Assembly: GCA_900642245.1 (NCBI GenBank)
Contig: CAAAJI010000003.1
Coordinates: 424,112-488,111 of the forward strand
Direction of reading: 5' to 3'
DNA length: 64,000 bases
DNA from: Fragilaria radians
Taxonomy: Eukaryota > Bacillariophyta > Fragilariophyceae > Fragilariales > Fragilariaceae
Shown here: one piece after another, positions 33,952 through 45,389 of the stretch
Position numbering within the stretch: position 1 is the first letter of the stretch
Layout: each line of letters starts with the position of its first letter
Translations under genes and position numbers: made by a program
The notes under the pieces: model-generated
What the model was told of the DNA's origin: nothing
What the model saw: the letters and a program-made list of their open reading frames with translations, nothing else
Database searches by the model: none

Positions 33952-35278
33952 TAATCTTACTTCCATCTTTTGTGCAACGTAGAAACGAATACTTGAAATA
34001 GTTCTAACCACAAGGCAACGCTAAATATTTGACTAACAATGAAATTATTTTGCTCTGAATTGAATATTAAGCCCTCATTTCAGTGTTATGATCCTCTCGT
34101 AATTTTGCAGCCATGTCCATATTCCTTTATTTCCCGTAACACACGCATTAATGCCTTTCAGATCCTACATAAAATGTAAAGGTTAGAATGGTTGACTGTG
34201 ATTGGTAAAAACGTGACGTTTTCAATCCCAATTCATGCCAAAACTTTAAAACCTTGTCGAAAACTTGAACATCGAAATCTCCACTGAGAAATCCCACATC
34301 AAACACATAACTTCAAATCTATGACACTTCCGCAAAGGCTGTGAGTACTATTGGAATATTGCTTCAGAAGAGACTATTTGAGTCACCATTGAATCGTGAG
34401 ACATTAGCCTATCCAATGGAACTCTGTATCTTCAAATAACATGCTTGTCGATTAATAGGATAGCAATATACTTGATGTGTGCCATTGTCACCGTTATTGA
34501 ACAGGTCTTAATCGCTGTAGTTCGGATTTCGTAACTACTTCTCACACAATGACATGACAATACAGACTCCTTCCTTTAAATTCATTGAATAGAATAAAAT
34601 ACAGGTAGCATTGCATACATCCCAGCAAGCCAAAGGTTGATTAACAACATCCATTCAGAATCATTTCGATATTTCTGCTTGACATCATACCTTTCACCTA
34701 ACTATTTTCTTTTGGTACTAGGACAAAACTGATCAATTTTCAATCTATTTTTGGCCATATCGTGATCCATGATATGGCCACTATGGCTATAGGTGGAATA
34801 TGTCCAAGGAGAAAGTCAATTTTAAATTATGATTTCGTAAAACTGAAAATCAACAGTAGCACTTCACCAATAACTCTTATACTGCATGTTTCACTCTAAA
34901 GTTAGAATAAAAGTATAAAAATAATCAAAGCATATCTTTCAATTCATTTTTCCAAGGACGAGTGTTACTAGAAACATCTGAAATTTTCTTCATGGAATCT
35001 CACCTCACACAAGAACAAACCCATTCATGTCTAAGCATAATACCATTTCATTTCTCATCATGCTTAGAAAGGAAGGTAAGGATTCATGAGGATAACCTTT
35101 GCAGCATCGGTATGATAAGGTCGATTGGGAATTGAGGTTAAGTAATAATATCTCGTTGCAAACAGCTATTATGGATCGTGCAAGTGGTATGGATTGGACT
35201 TCTACTTTTTTAGCCCTTTATTCGGGATGTGAAATTCAGTACTATACAAAAAGATGTTGACTCTGAAGCAGCAATGAA
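33952..35278. other. Intergenic, AT-rich, one hairpin
   Basis: About 1.3 kb with no gene seen. A hairpin with perfect 9-bp arms (GGCCATATC and GATATGGCC, 9-nt loop) lies at 34753-34779. Nothing else was recognised. Confidence 0.6.
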
Positions 35279-36421
35279 ATGGATCCACTGTGGGTTATTG
35301 CAGCTGAATCTCTTATTCCGCAATTGGCAAATGGAGAATGCGGAGTTAAAAAGGTAAAACTAACAGAGATACAAAAAGCGCTCCAAATTCCAAACGCACT
35401 AGTGTACCTTGCTAGTCTTGCAACAGAACAAAATAATGCTCATCCATATACTAAAGAACAAATGGAATGGTTCCGTTCCTTACAGCTAGCCTATCGTAAA
35501 GAAAGTTCATTATTGAAGCAAATATACCAATTGAGTCCCAACTTAATGCCTGATAACAAAACACGTCAGATGATACGGCGTGTTGTTTTGACCAGGTGTA
35601 GAGAACTTGAAGTGAAAGCCGCCAAGGCAGAAATCAGAATACTATCGGCCATAAATTCCACAGAAACAAAAAGGCGAGAGATAAAGATTCAGCGTCGTTC
35701 AGGTGAGGCAAATCGTCCTCATCTTTCATCTGATAAAACGGAAATCTCAAATTTAGAAAAGGAATCATTGGTGGTTAAATCTGAGATCAATGAACTCGAA
35801 CCTGTGACTCATCGTCTCGACGATGTAAAAGATGCCACGAGTATAGATGAAATCCATCAGGAGAACTTACATGAATATCCCCTTCAAGTCAACTTTTCGA
35901 GCCAAAGCAATGTCAAACTTGAAAGTCCAAAAGATAGCGTGATCAATCAGCCTCGCATAGAAGAAGAAGACGACAGCTTTTCTTGCCGCTTGGAAAACTC
36001 GAATCTGAAAGCAGCAGAAAAGTTTGAAGCTCACATTAATGGCTTGAGAAAAAGAATACTCAGTCTTGAATTAGAGCTCATGACAAAAGAGGAAGAAATA
36101 CGAAACGTAAAAGAAGCAAGTGCAAGGTCTATTCAGAATGAAATGGAGCGTTCCCAAGAACGCTTACAAGCGCTACAACTCAGACTATATATCAGTGAAA
36201 CGCGATGTAAAATATTTGAAGATGCATTGCATCAGCATATGGAAGCCGTAACAAGCAATGTTTCTTTTGGTTCGCTCAATCGATGGTGTTTGAGAGATGA
36301 CAATGAGGAAAGAGAAACAGCGATACCCCCACTTTATTCTAGAGCTCCGAATGTTCAAGAGTCAGCCTCTGTGACTCACGGCTCTTCCAAAAAAAATGAA
36401 GCCCAAGATGAATCATCCTAA
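35279..36421 (+). CDS. Unrecognised 380-aa protein with C-terminal coiled coil
   Basis: The ATG at 35279 is preceded in frame by TGA at 35264, so the start is firm unless an upstream exon exists. The first 120 residues look folded and helical (IPQLANGECGVKKVKLTEIQ, then KEQMEWFRSLQLAYRKESSL). Residues 120-235 are polar and probably disordered. Residues about 240-310 form a coiled coil (HINGLRKRILSLELELMTKE). No domain is recognised. The gene lies in the same orientation as the large unknown protein at 38388 but 2 kb upstream, so no link can be argued. Confidence 0.65.
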   Translation: MDPLWVIAAESLIPQLANGECGVKKVKLTEIQKALQIPNALVYLASLATEQNNAHPYTKEQMEWFRSLQLAYRKESSLLKQIYQLSPNLMPDNKTRQMIRRVVLTRCRELEVKAAKAEIRILSAINSTETKRREIKIQRRSGEANRPHLSSDKTEISNLEKESLVVKSEINELEPVTHRLDDVKDATSIDEIHQENLHEYPLQVNFSSQSNVKLESPKDSVINQPRIEEEDDSFSCRLENSNLKAAEKFEAHINGLRKRILSLELELMTKEEEIRNVKEASARSIQNEMERSQERLQALQLRLYISETRCKIFEDALHQHMEAVTSNVSFGSLNRWCLRDDNEERETAIPPLYSRAPNVQESASVTHGSSKKNEAQDESS

Positions 36422-38387
36422 ATTGCTAGAAAGATCTATCTCAATTAAGTTTGGATTCCTTTCTGATCACTACTTAGTTTGAAATACCTCGTGATCTCGT
36501 AGATGTTCAAAAATGGATTGTCTAACCCAAATCAATGTCCAAAATTCTTTTCCAAAGTATTAATATCTACTGAGTCATTTAAACACTTTTCCAAGTTAAT
36601 GCTTTTCCTTAACGATGTTCATCTTGTAACGCAAGAAACAAGATCTCTTGATTTTCTATTATCCAAAATGTTGCAGATCTAACTGAGGCGTATAGAATTT
36701 GGTTATTAATGCATGATGTCATAGATAATTTCCTGACAATTTCTCTTTTTAGTTATTTGAGCTAGAATGTATGAATGCCAAGGATTCCAAATGAAGATTT
36801 TACTATAGTATACATAATTGGTGGATAATGGCTGGACACTTACAGACATAGGAAAACCTGTGACCCAGAAGCTTTAGATGTATTAAAAATGAAGGAGCAA
36901 AGCATGGATGACGCGGGTGAGAATTTTGTCGCAGATAATGATGCCATAAAAGGTTTCCATCAGCGTCACGAAAGGATGTTAGAATCAAGATTAAGAATTG
37001 TATTTTAATTTTGTGTTTTAATCTACCCCAGAAGTAGTACAAGAAGGAACTAACGTTATGAAGACAAAATAATGCAAAAGTCTCCCATGCCTTGAGAATA
37101 AACGCCAAATGTAAACTTGGAACGCTGAGTATGATATGAAAGAAAAATGAGAGTGCAACCTGAGGATAGCATTGGACAATGCCTAAATTATGGTTATGAT
37201 TGCCTAAAGCATTCTAATTTCTACAAATAATTAAATCAAATTCGGAGAAAATGACACTTTTGCATTCGCCATAGTATCATAAAATTTATGATCAATAGAC
37301 TAGAAAAGGCCATGAATCAATCGAAAACCATCTAAGATGTGGAAACACCTCAGAAGAAGATACATGCTAGTAGCATCGCAGTAGGTATATACAAAAAGAC
37401 TAGGAGAAGCTTTTCTGTCAATATCAACAAGTTTTTCATATGGTTTCAAAAACTGAGGAACCTCAAGAGCTTAAAAGTCTGAATTAAAGCAATCCTGTAT
37501 TGAATGATCTTAAATAGTAGACCCGCCTCTTCCATTGCCGCCTGTAAAATGTCTATCGATTCAAATCGCGTATAAAAAGCGATGTTCTTAGGGAGTGTCA
37601 TCTATGTGCCAAATCGGATGGTCCATATGATGACAAACGTTTCTCGAATTTGAATTGCAGATTGTCAGAATTACAGTCATCTTCCCTGTATTGGCTTCCA
37701 ATTTCAGTACAAACTACGGACGGGCATGTTTTTAAATGCTTTATTAATTTGTAATGTTGAACCGTATGTGACAGTAAGCTTCCGAATTACAAAACATAAA
37801 CATCCTAAAAAACCGGATGTTTTGTAAATAGTTTTGTTTTCCCGGTTTTTGGCGACGACGTGTTTGGGACATTTTGTAGTAATAGAAAACGCTCAAATAC
37901 CAACAGGCCTGTACACTGTATATACAGACCTAGCTATTGAGACAATACCATGAATTGTTCCCACTAAAAGATGTATCCACATGACACACACATGTTTTTC
38001 TTTGCAACAGCTCCACTTCATTATATCATCATTTTCCCTTGACGGAGGGTGACAACGCTTTTATCTGTTATTTGCCTTCTTTGCTGTCTTGAATCAATAG
38101 ACAAAAAAGAAACATGATTAGGCTCATTCCATCATTTTCATGGCCAGCAGTTGATGATGTCATCGTTGCGTTTTGGCAAATCAACCAGTTTGCTTGTTCG
38201 AGCATATTGCACTGGTCCGTTCCCCCCAAAAAGATTTGTAATTGTGTTTTGTATTTTAGATTATGGAAAGAGTTTGCTTTTTTGTAATTTATTTTATTGT
38301 AACTTGATGTAAAAATGTTTTCTAACCATACTAGTTCCGTCGACTGGTAATCATGAAATACTACTATATGCGTAGCTATGTAGAGCA
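36422..38387. other. Intergenic with a possible unassigned exon
   Basis: About 2 kb. It includes a coding-like open frame at 36829-37008 (listed separately) and a hairpin with 8-bp arms at 37798-37822 (AAACATCC and GGATGTTT). Otherwise nothing is seen. Confidence 0.5.
36829..37008 (+). other. Coding-like open stretch, possible exon or gene remnant
   Basis: Fifty-nine codons open between TAA at 36826 and TAA at 37006. The translation is hydrophilic and protein-like (DPEALDVLKMKEQSMDDAGE and on, ending HERMLESRLRIVF). No ATG at the 5' end; AG acceptors occur within the first 20 bases. It could be a last exon, a remnant, or chance. Confidence 0.25.
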
Positions 38388-41360
38388 ATGTGCCGTAGCG
38401 TTGAAACAAGTTTCGAAATACTATCCACTTCGTCTCGTGTTAGAAAAGTTGACGACAAATCAACCATGTTTCCCTGCGAATCATTCAACGTTAGATCTCC
38501 TAGAAATGACGAAATATCACGTCCACAACTCAGAGCTAAGATCCGAAGAAAAACCTCAATCCTCATGGAATTCAATGGAAGCTTGTCGCATCAAGATCAA
38601 ACGTTGGCTTGGATTCTTGGTGAGTTACAATCCCAAAAACGAAGCAACCAAAATAGAGTTGTAAATTGGGATGAAGTTTTGGAACTTGTAGACTTTGAAC
38701 TTCAAAAGAGGATCACAAGAGCTCGGCGTTACCATGATTTCGATGTTAATTGGCTGCGCTATTTGGTAGTTAGCTCAAAACGAAGGATCTTTCGTGAGCT
38801 CAAGGAGGAAGCTGAAGAGTACTGTCGACGACGACGACGTAAATCTCTCCCCAAATTTCGTATAGGGTCAAACACACGATGGTCGGGGCTATCGCAAGTA
38901 GCCCATCGCTATATCTTTCCTCAATTCCGAAAACAAGACAGGGCTCCATTAGAGAGAGAAAATACATTGAGTGACATTGCTGATATTTGCGATGACAGAC
39001 GAATAGATGAGTCGCAAATGTTATTTGGAAGAAACATAAAGTTAATCGTGACAGTCAATGGATTTGAGGAAGGAAGTCACCTATTACTTATCAATAACCG
39101 AGCAATTCATAGCCCTAAAGAGCATGACGTTTCTGTTCTTTTTACGGACGTTAACCTTAACATCCCCCGTGAATTCGTAATCCTCGAAGAGCAGCCACAA
39201 CAAGATCTTGCAAGCTTAAACATTCAAGAAAGAAAGTCTTGTGACAATCTCATCGTTGGTGAAGTGAAGCGTATTGCAGAGCTCCCGAAATGGGACCCAA
39301 GTTTAGTTGCCAATATTGAATGTAAGGATCTTTCTAAAGAATTCAAGGAACTAGCCTTCCTTCTTGAACAGGCTTCCTACTACAATATACAGAATCATTG
39401 GAACCACGTCTTTCAGTGTATGTCTCCTGCCCTTAAAGCTTTTGTGGATGGAAAATTTAACCAAGTGTCTTTCAACCAACATGGGAATAAATATAGATGT
39501 TTGGTTGGCGAAAAGTCAAACTGGCGAAGAAAGAAGCTCGATAATTATCGTAAAAGACTGCGAGAATCTTATTTTGGAAAATTTTCGAAGTTTGACACCA
39601 CAAGAGACGTTTCCTCTGCATTGATTTCTGAGTCGAATGAAGTTCAGAATACGGGGGGAAGTTTTAGTGAAACTTCCCTCACACCTTCTTCCAAGACTTT
39701 GCCTTTTTCGTCACCAGAGAATACATCTGATGAACTCCTAAATGATCAGAACAGTCAATGTCACAAACCTGGCTCAAACTTGAATTTCCAAGATCTTGCT
39801 AGAGCGTCGTCTGAAGCAAACCAGCTCTGCCAAGCGAATCTTGTTCATGAAAATTCATCTAGGGATTCTACATCGCTAAAACTGATGAAAAATCGAAAAT
39901 CGAAAAATCTTCGAATGTCTTCGATCGAAAATCCTTTGCTCACAAATGCGTCAATCGAGGCTGAGACGGGAATAGTTATTGAAATCGGAAGTGAAACCGA
40001 CAACAAAGAGAAGTTGGTCAAAGGGCTCTTACATGGAAACAGAATTAATGCTCTTAATGTATGCGCTCCGAAGAAGAATAGTGATTCTCATAACATGAAC
40101 GAAGTCCCAACTCGAGTTGACATCACAGACAGAAGTCTCCCAGATGCAGAGAGTGATTTGACTTCTCCAGAGGAGGAATCATATCCATGCGGAAATCAGC
40201 ACTCTATTGCCTGTCCCCAAGAAGAGATGGAGAATCCCATTCGAAAATATGTGTCTGCAATTAAAGGATATCAACTATTCAGTAGCTCTGTTCGAAGGGA
40301 AGCTCATTTGCTTCTGCACTTATCGCAGTGGAAAACTTGGCATCTATTCAATCACACCAATGGCTCAAACTTTGCGAAGACACAAGAAACGGTTTTTTAT
40401 TCTTTTCGTGATGATGAGTTGTATCTATCAAAAAGAACTTTTAGCCATGCCATGAGTCATCTGAATGTCGACAGACCAGAACTAATTTGTATGGCAAAGG
40501 TTTACGCAACCTTGCGAGATAAGATTTGGAGTTGGTGGTGCTCTTTAGCTTATAGCTGCTGTGTTGAGTTTACTTTACAAAATCCTCGAATGTGGGAGGA
40601 TTTTGAGTACACACAACGAAGTTTATGGGAGTATGAACTTCAATTAGAAACATCGCTGCGCAATCTTCATTTTCAACAAATGAATAGCATCTCTGATGAT
40701 GAAAATGAAGTCACGCATTTAACTCCCCTGTCTGATCAGAGTACGACATCCAATGCATTCCCAAGCGCCGATGTTGGAGGCTTTGTACAAAACTATGTCA
40801 CGTGCTTAAAAAAATATCTAAGTTTGAGCATGGGACCTAGAAACAGAGCGTTTCTCGATAAATATCTCGCTGATTGGAAGGAAACATTTATAGGCAATGG
40901 GCAAAACTCCTTTGACAATAATTTTCTGGAATCACAACGTGCACTCCTGGAGCAATTTCGAACTGAAGAAAGTGCCTTAGTTGACTTGAATTTCCGTGGC
41001 CCTTATTTAAGAAGTTTCGGTACAGCGTGTAGTCGTCCAATAGTCGCAAGAGAAATTGAACTTTACTTTACAATTCGAGAAAAACTATGGCATTTTTTCT
41101 TGAACCAAGTTTTGTGGGAAAGCTGGTATGAATGTTTCTCTACAGCCGAAAGAGGTGACTTTAATGATTTTGAGAAATCTCAGTCAACCTATTGGAAATA
41201 CTTTCAAAGCATGGAGCACGCCATTTTAAAAGTCCATGGTAACCGCTGTTCTCAGTTGGCCAATGCTCGTTGGGTATCGATTCCGCCCGTGGCTCCGATG
41301 CTAATGATGCCTCAAATGCGTTTTCCTGATGTCCATACAGTTCCAGGTACAATGTTGTGA
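38388..41360 (+). CDS. Unrecognised 990-aa protein with a duplicated C-terminal module
   Basis: A single-exon protein of unknown function. The N-terminal 170 residues are basic, with a run of Arg (CRRRRRKSLPKF) that could act as a nuclear signal or bind nucleic acid. Residues about 190-400 look folded; about 400-620 are Ser/Asn-rich and probably disordered. From about 620 to the end there are two related helical modules of roughly 150 residues. In both, the order is SQ or TQ, then FR.(D/E)E, then an aromatic-rich helix around R(D/E)K(I/L)W, then (D/N)FE.(S/T)Q and (Y/E)W.Y, ending near LR/LK.H. Trp and Phe are unusually common there. The first ATG is chosen; a later ATG at residue 27 is possible. 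Confidence 0.7.
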   Translation: MCRSVETSFEILSTSSRVRKVDDKSTMFPCESFNVRSPRNDEISRPQLRAKIRRKTSILMEFNGSLSHQDQTLAWILGELQSQKRSNQNRVVNWDEVLELVDFELQKRITRARRYHDFDVNWLRYLVVSSKRRIFRELKEEAEEYCRRRRRKSLPKFRIGSNTRWSGLSQVAHRYIFPQFRKQDRAPLERENTLSDIADICDDRRIDESQMLFGRNIKLIVTVNGFEEGSHLLLINNRAIHSPKEHDVSVLFTDVNLNIPREFVILEEQPQQDLASLNIQERKSCDNLIVGEVKRIAELPKWDPSLVANIECKDLSKEFKELAFLLEQASYYNIQNHWNHVFQCMSPALKAFVDGKFNQVSFNQHGNKYRCLVGEKSNWRRKKLDNYRKRLRESYFGKFSKFDTTRDVSSALISESNEVQNTGGSFSETSLTPSSKTLPFSSPENTSDELLNDQNSQCHKPGSNLNFQDLARASSEANQLCQANLVHENSSRDSTSLKLMKNRKSKNLRMSSIENPLLTNASIEAETGIVIEIGSETDNKEKLVKGLLHGNRINALNVCAPKKNSDSHNMNEVPTRVDITDRSLPDAESDLTSPEEESYPCGNQHSIACPQEEMENPIRKYVSAIKGYQLFSSSVRREAHLLLHLSQWKTWHLFNHTNGSNFAKTQETVFYSFRDDELYLSKRTFSHAMSHLNVDRPELICMAKVYATLRDKIWSWWCSLAYSCCVEFTLQNPRMWEDFEYTQRSLWEYELQLETSLRNLHFQQMNSISDDENEVTHLTPLSDQSTTSNAFPSADVGGFVQNYVTCLKKYLSLSMGPRNRAFLDKYLADWKETFIGNGQNSFDNNFLESQRALLEQFRTEESALVDLNFRGPYLRSFGTACSRPIVAREIELYFTIREKLWHFFLNQVLWESWYECFSTAERGDFNDFEKSQSTYWKYFQSMEHAILKVHGNRCSQLANARWVSIPPVAPMLMMPQMRFPDVHTVPGTML

Positions 41361-44027
41361 TTTGCATTCTTTTCTATCGTTACGGTTCCTTTAGGTTTTC
41401 TTGAACCAAGTTACGAACATTGTAGGGACTATATTTTTGATATATTCTATAATGTTAGGGAAATATATTATCAATAAATTGGAAACAAACCTTTTGTGAA
41501 GATGATCTATATCTTTCATCGCATTACCAACACTCAATTCTGTCACAATTAGCTATGGCTAACTTTACGAAAGACAACCAGAAACCGTGGAGCACATCAT
41601 CATTTGTCTTTGTGAAACATTCATCTCCTGTTTTGGAGCCATGACAAATATGCATAGCTCACATATTATTCAGATAATGAATTTGTGTTTTAGTTTCCCA
41701 CATCTTCTACACCGCAGTGCTTGTGTTCACATTTATTTCCTGGAATAAAATAGCGTGAACAGCTTTGTGGGTAGCATACAATGACCCTGTGAATTCTGTC
41801 AATGCAAGAATCATAGTATCCCTCATATTTGGAGATGTCTCTTGATGCTATTAAAACAAATGTAGAGGAAAAAAGATGTTATTAAGTGTTGACTTTGGGA
41901 AATCAGCACATAACTGCCATTTTGTCGTGTCCTCAATGAATAGATCTAAGAAATCAGTTTGATTATAAACAAAATACATTCACTTAAGTTTATTTCATAA
42001 ACTACGGTCAATGATGCATGAAGCATACCTAACGGAAGATAAAGAATATAATGGTACTATGTGCATTCCACACTGCTCAGATAAATTGTTGCTTTCTCTT
42101 TGCAATGGTTTGGTTTTACAATAAACTGATGAATTCAGATATGTGCCCATATTTGTGCGCTATGTGAGAATTGAGATATAAAAGATAATGTCTTAATTTA
42201 AGGAAGTCGTGAAAAACTACTCTTGTTTCGTAATCGTGAAAGATTGGAGTCTTGACTGACTAATTTTCATTATGATATAATTTATTTAGATCAGTTTTTT
42301 TATATATTATTACCTGTCTACGCCAGCTTGTCAAATATCTTTTGACTGCTCTTTATTTAGAGCTAAGCATGTTCATAATATAAAAGTTCGTTTGAATTAT
42401 GATCACCTACATTTTAGGGGCCTTTGATTAGTATCACGTAAAATTTGTCAAAGGAAAAAAAATATTATCATTGTCATTTGCTGTTTTCAGATGTGCTATT
42501 ATATCTGATATCTTTGTCATCTAGATTAGCATGTACTAGCAACACTAGACGTCTCCAAATGTTATAACGAAATATCATCTCTTGAATTAATCTCCTTTTA
42601 TGGATTAATTTGGTGTGCTTACTTTAAATCATAAGTATTATTTTCTAGTATAGAGTTATATTTTGCAATGGTCCTATAAGTACTACGAGCCGTATGATAG
42701 AATAGCCAGGAAAATAAACTGCGGATAAGGACATCCTACATTGGAAAACACCATGAAGTTTAGATTCATAGCTCTATCAGGAGTTATACTTCAAAGTTAT
42801 TCAGTTGTTTTTGATTTTTTCAAGTTGCTGCTTTTATTGCTCCAATACCAATGACTTTGCCACATTCGCATTTATTTGTGTGTCTATTTTCTTTGTAACA
42901 TAAGCCAATACATATACTTCAATACACCATTCATCTGCAGGTCAACAACGAGGACTTCATTGCTGAAAATTGTTTGCAAGTCTCGAGATTTTGGATAAAA
43001 CCAAGCTGATGGAATGTCATCATCCGTGTATGTATATACAACAAATGCTGCTGTCTCTAGAATCGAATTTTTTGCCTTCTCAAATGGCCTGGTAGAACTG
43101 GGCACCTGGACAAATACCGCATAAAAAATGTTTTCAATCTATTCTGTAATGTTAAATCCAACTGATGGTAAGCGCACCAAATGCAAAATGTCTATCCTTG
43201 GCCAATTGTTGCTTACAACTATCCCAATATGACAACCTGGCATGAATGAGGCGCCATCGTTTGCAATGCCAATTAGTTCCCTTCAAATTTGAGCAAATCA
43301 CATTGAGTATATTACTTGCCACGGTATACATGCTTATTACTAGCATATAATTGCACATGGGATCTGTTTGTAGGTAAACATTGAAAACGTATAATAGTTA
43401 AACACACGAATATGACATTGACGCTTTATGCCTTCCATCCAAAGCTAATATGTCATAGCATCAGCAATATTTGAAGTAGTTCAGCACAACAACGTCATGA
43501 TTGAATTTTGACTTTGCATCTGTTAAGATTCCCAATATTACTTGCTATTACTATCATATCTGAGAGAAATTCATATATTATCATGTTTTCTAAATGACAC
43601 TACATTATGCAATATCTTTCGTCGCGGCATCATACTGAAAACTGTTTATGATTTTAGCTTGATAGTACTTAGCTTCATCAAAGTCATTCATACCTTATTT
43701 CTTTCTCGTTGAATCTCCAATTCTTCCGCATCAGCCAAATTTTAAAGTTGTCAATGACAATTGTCTCACTTGTTACATCTTTACTTTAATCTGAAATGAG
43801 TGCAATTCTTTCACGGCTTTAAAATAAAGACTTCTTTGCTATCCATCCAATCGTGTGTGTGTACGTTAGCTTGTCAATTTGACATTAACTTACCTTTTTC
43901 TTGATTTAAAGTTCGTTAAGGATCGAGCTACAACTTAAGTCATGAAGACCAAGATTTTTGCTAAAAGGCGATAAACAATAAAGAGCTTGATTCGAGAGAT
44001 GAACCTAAAAGGTAGTTTTGTCTAGAT
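41361..44027. other. Long AT-rich gap with possible gene debris
   Basis: About 2.7 kb. A 33-codon frame at 42753-42854 begins like a signal peptide (MKFRFIALSGVILQSYSVVF) and stops. A coding-like region on the minus strand at 42884-43282 is listed separately. A short (GT)n tract is at about 43852-43862. No intact gene is called. Confidence 0.5.
42884..43282 (-). pseudogene. Possible two-exon gene fragment
   Basis: On the minus strand, 22 open codons at 43282-43217 (IGIANDGASFMPGCHIGIV) end at a good donor, GTAAGC. A CAG acceptor 111 nt on leads in phase 0 into 73 codons, 43105-42884, with a protein-like sequence (VPSSTRPFEKAKNSILETAA, then WFYPKSRDLQTIF). A stop at 43285 closes the frame upstream, so more exons or decay must be assumed. 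No family is recognised. It may be the remains of a gene or an intact gene whose 5' exons I could not find. Confidence 0.25.
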
Positions 44028-45338
44028 ATGTCCTTGAGAAGTGGGATTGGGAAAACGATTAGCTTCCGAAATTATTCCATAGTCTCCGTTAGCGTTGTTC
44101 TGTGGGTAATTATCTCCGTCTTGATAACAACGTCTACATTGGAAAATGTAGAGGAAAGAAGGCGATCAAGAAGGAAAGGGAAGGAAAACAATTTAGATCT
44201 CAGTAAGAAAAGCAAACCATTGAGAAAGCCAACGAACCTGCGGAAAATGAAGTCTGAAATATTTTTTCGCAATCGCGAGCAACAACTTCAGGAACGGAAT
44301 CCGCCTAGCAACAATTATTCATGGAATACAGCAGCGTCACCACAACGGTCTCGAATACACACTACTCACTTGCTGACAAACATGACTTCATTCTCAAATT
44401 ATCTTCTTCCCTCGGGGTATCAGCTAAGACACTATAAGCGCGAAAAGTTTCCAGAAATCAGGTATCATCCTCATGATTCGACAATTCCAATTTGGGAACA
44501 AAAAAAAATTGATTTTCAGGGAAGAGCCAGAGTTTGTGTTACCAAGGACAATCACACTGGGACATGTAACATTTCTGCGTGCAATGGAAGCATACGAATA
44601 CCGGATGATTATGGATTCATCGTTCACATGTCGAATAATACTCGTGGACATCGAGTAAGGCTATCTGGCCGATCAGCGGCGGGATCAGGTTGTGCGATTT
44701 CATACCGCTATAAGTTCTTATACATTCATGTGTTAAAGAGTGGAGGGATGACAGTTAAATCGTTATTAAAGCGTGGACTCTGTGGTAAACCGCAGCCTTG
44801 CCGAGAGCTACTTGAAATCGTAGATTGTCGCTTCGCCATCAGTTTAAATCCACAGTTTTTTATTTTTTCCTTCGTTCGAAATCCATTTGCTCGTATGTTC
44901 TCGGCGTACAGTATGGCTGATTCTATGAAGCGCAATTCAACCGCTGCATGGAGCTTTGATTCGTTTGTAAACATGACAAATCATGAACGAATGAAATGGA
45001 GTCGTACGTCAATCTCGCATAACGCCGCCCAGACAAAATTTCTGTTCGATGGCTTTAATTGTCCAATTTTCGATTTCATAGGGAGATTAGAGAACTTCGA
45101 GGAAGATATGCAGTTTGTGTTGAATCAAATTCAAAGCCCTGAATTACAAGAATACTTTAGCGAGAAGTGGAAGAACAGCACTGACAACTGCACCAATTTT
45201 GGTGAGCGGAAAAAGAATTCAGAGCTTGCTGGGGAACTCCAGAACGCTTATCGCTCATTACAAACTAAAAGCGCAGTGGTTAACGAGTTTCATTCTGATT
45301 TTATGTTACTGGGATATGATAAAGAAAAAATACCCTAA
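44028..45338 (+). CDS. Type II Golgi-type carbohydrate sulfotransferase
   Basis: A 436-aa protein with one N-terminal anchor helix at about residues 17-37 and a basic stem, the usual build of Golgi sulfotransferases. The 5'-phosphosulfate loop is YIHVLKSGGMTVKSLL at about 231 and the 3'-phosphate motif is SFVRNPFARMFSAYS at about 281, both characteristic of family-2 enzymes that move sulfate from PAPS to sugar hydroxyls. A later FIGRLENFEED matches the family's region after the 3' motif. It probably sulfates a cell-wall or secreted polysaccharide; the acceptor cannot be predicted. No intron. Its stop lies 51 bp from the stop of the convergent SET-domain gene. Confidence 0.88.
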   Translation: MSLRSGIGKTISFRNYSIVSVSVVLWVIISVLITTSTLENVEERRRSRRKGKENNLDLSKKSKPLRKPTNLRKMKSEIFFRNREQQLQERNPPSNNYSWNTAASPQRSRIHTTHLLTNMTSFSNYLLPSGYQLRHYKREKFPEIRYHPHDSTIPIWEQKKIDFQGRARVCVTKDNHTGTCNISACNGSIRIPDDYGFIVHMSNNTRGHRVRLSGRSAAGSGCAISYRYKFLYIHVLKSGGMTVKSLLKRGLCGKPQPCRELLEIVDCRFAISLNPQFFIFSFVRNPFARMFSAYSMADSMKRNSTAAWSFDSFVNMTNHERMKWSRTSISHNAAQTKFLFDGFNCPIFDFIGRLENFEEDMQFVLNQIQSPELQEYFSEKWKNSTDNCTNFGERKKNSELAGELQNAYRSLQTKSAVVNEFHSDFMLLGYDKEKIP

Positions 45339-45389
45339 AATCAATTATACCCAAAACTAAGGAAGCAGCTATTAATTTTTTTCAAAGTT

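Noticed and set aside
43852..43862. Short (GT)n tract
   Set aside because: Only about five units; not a meaningful microsatellite.
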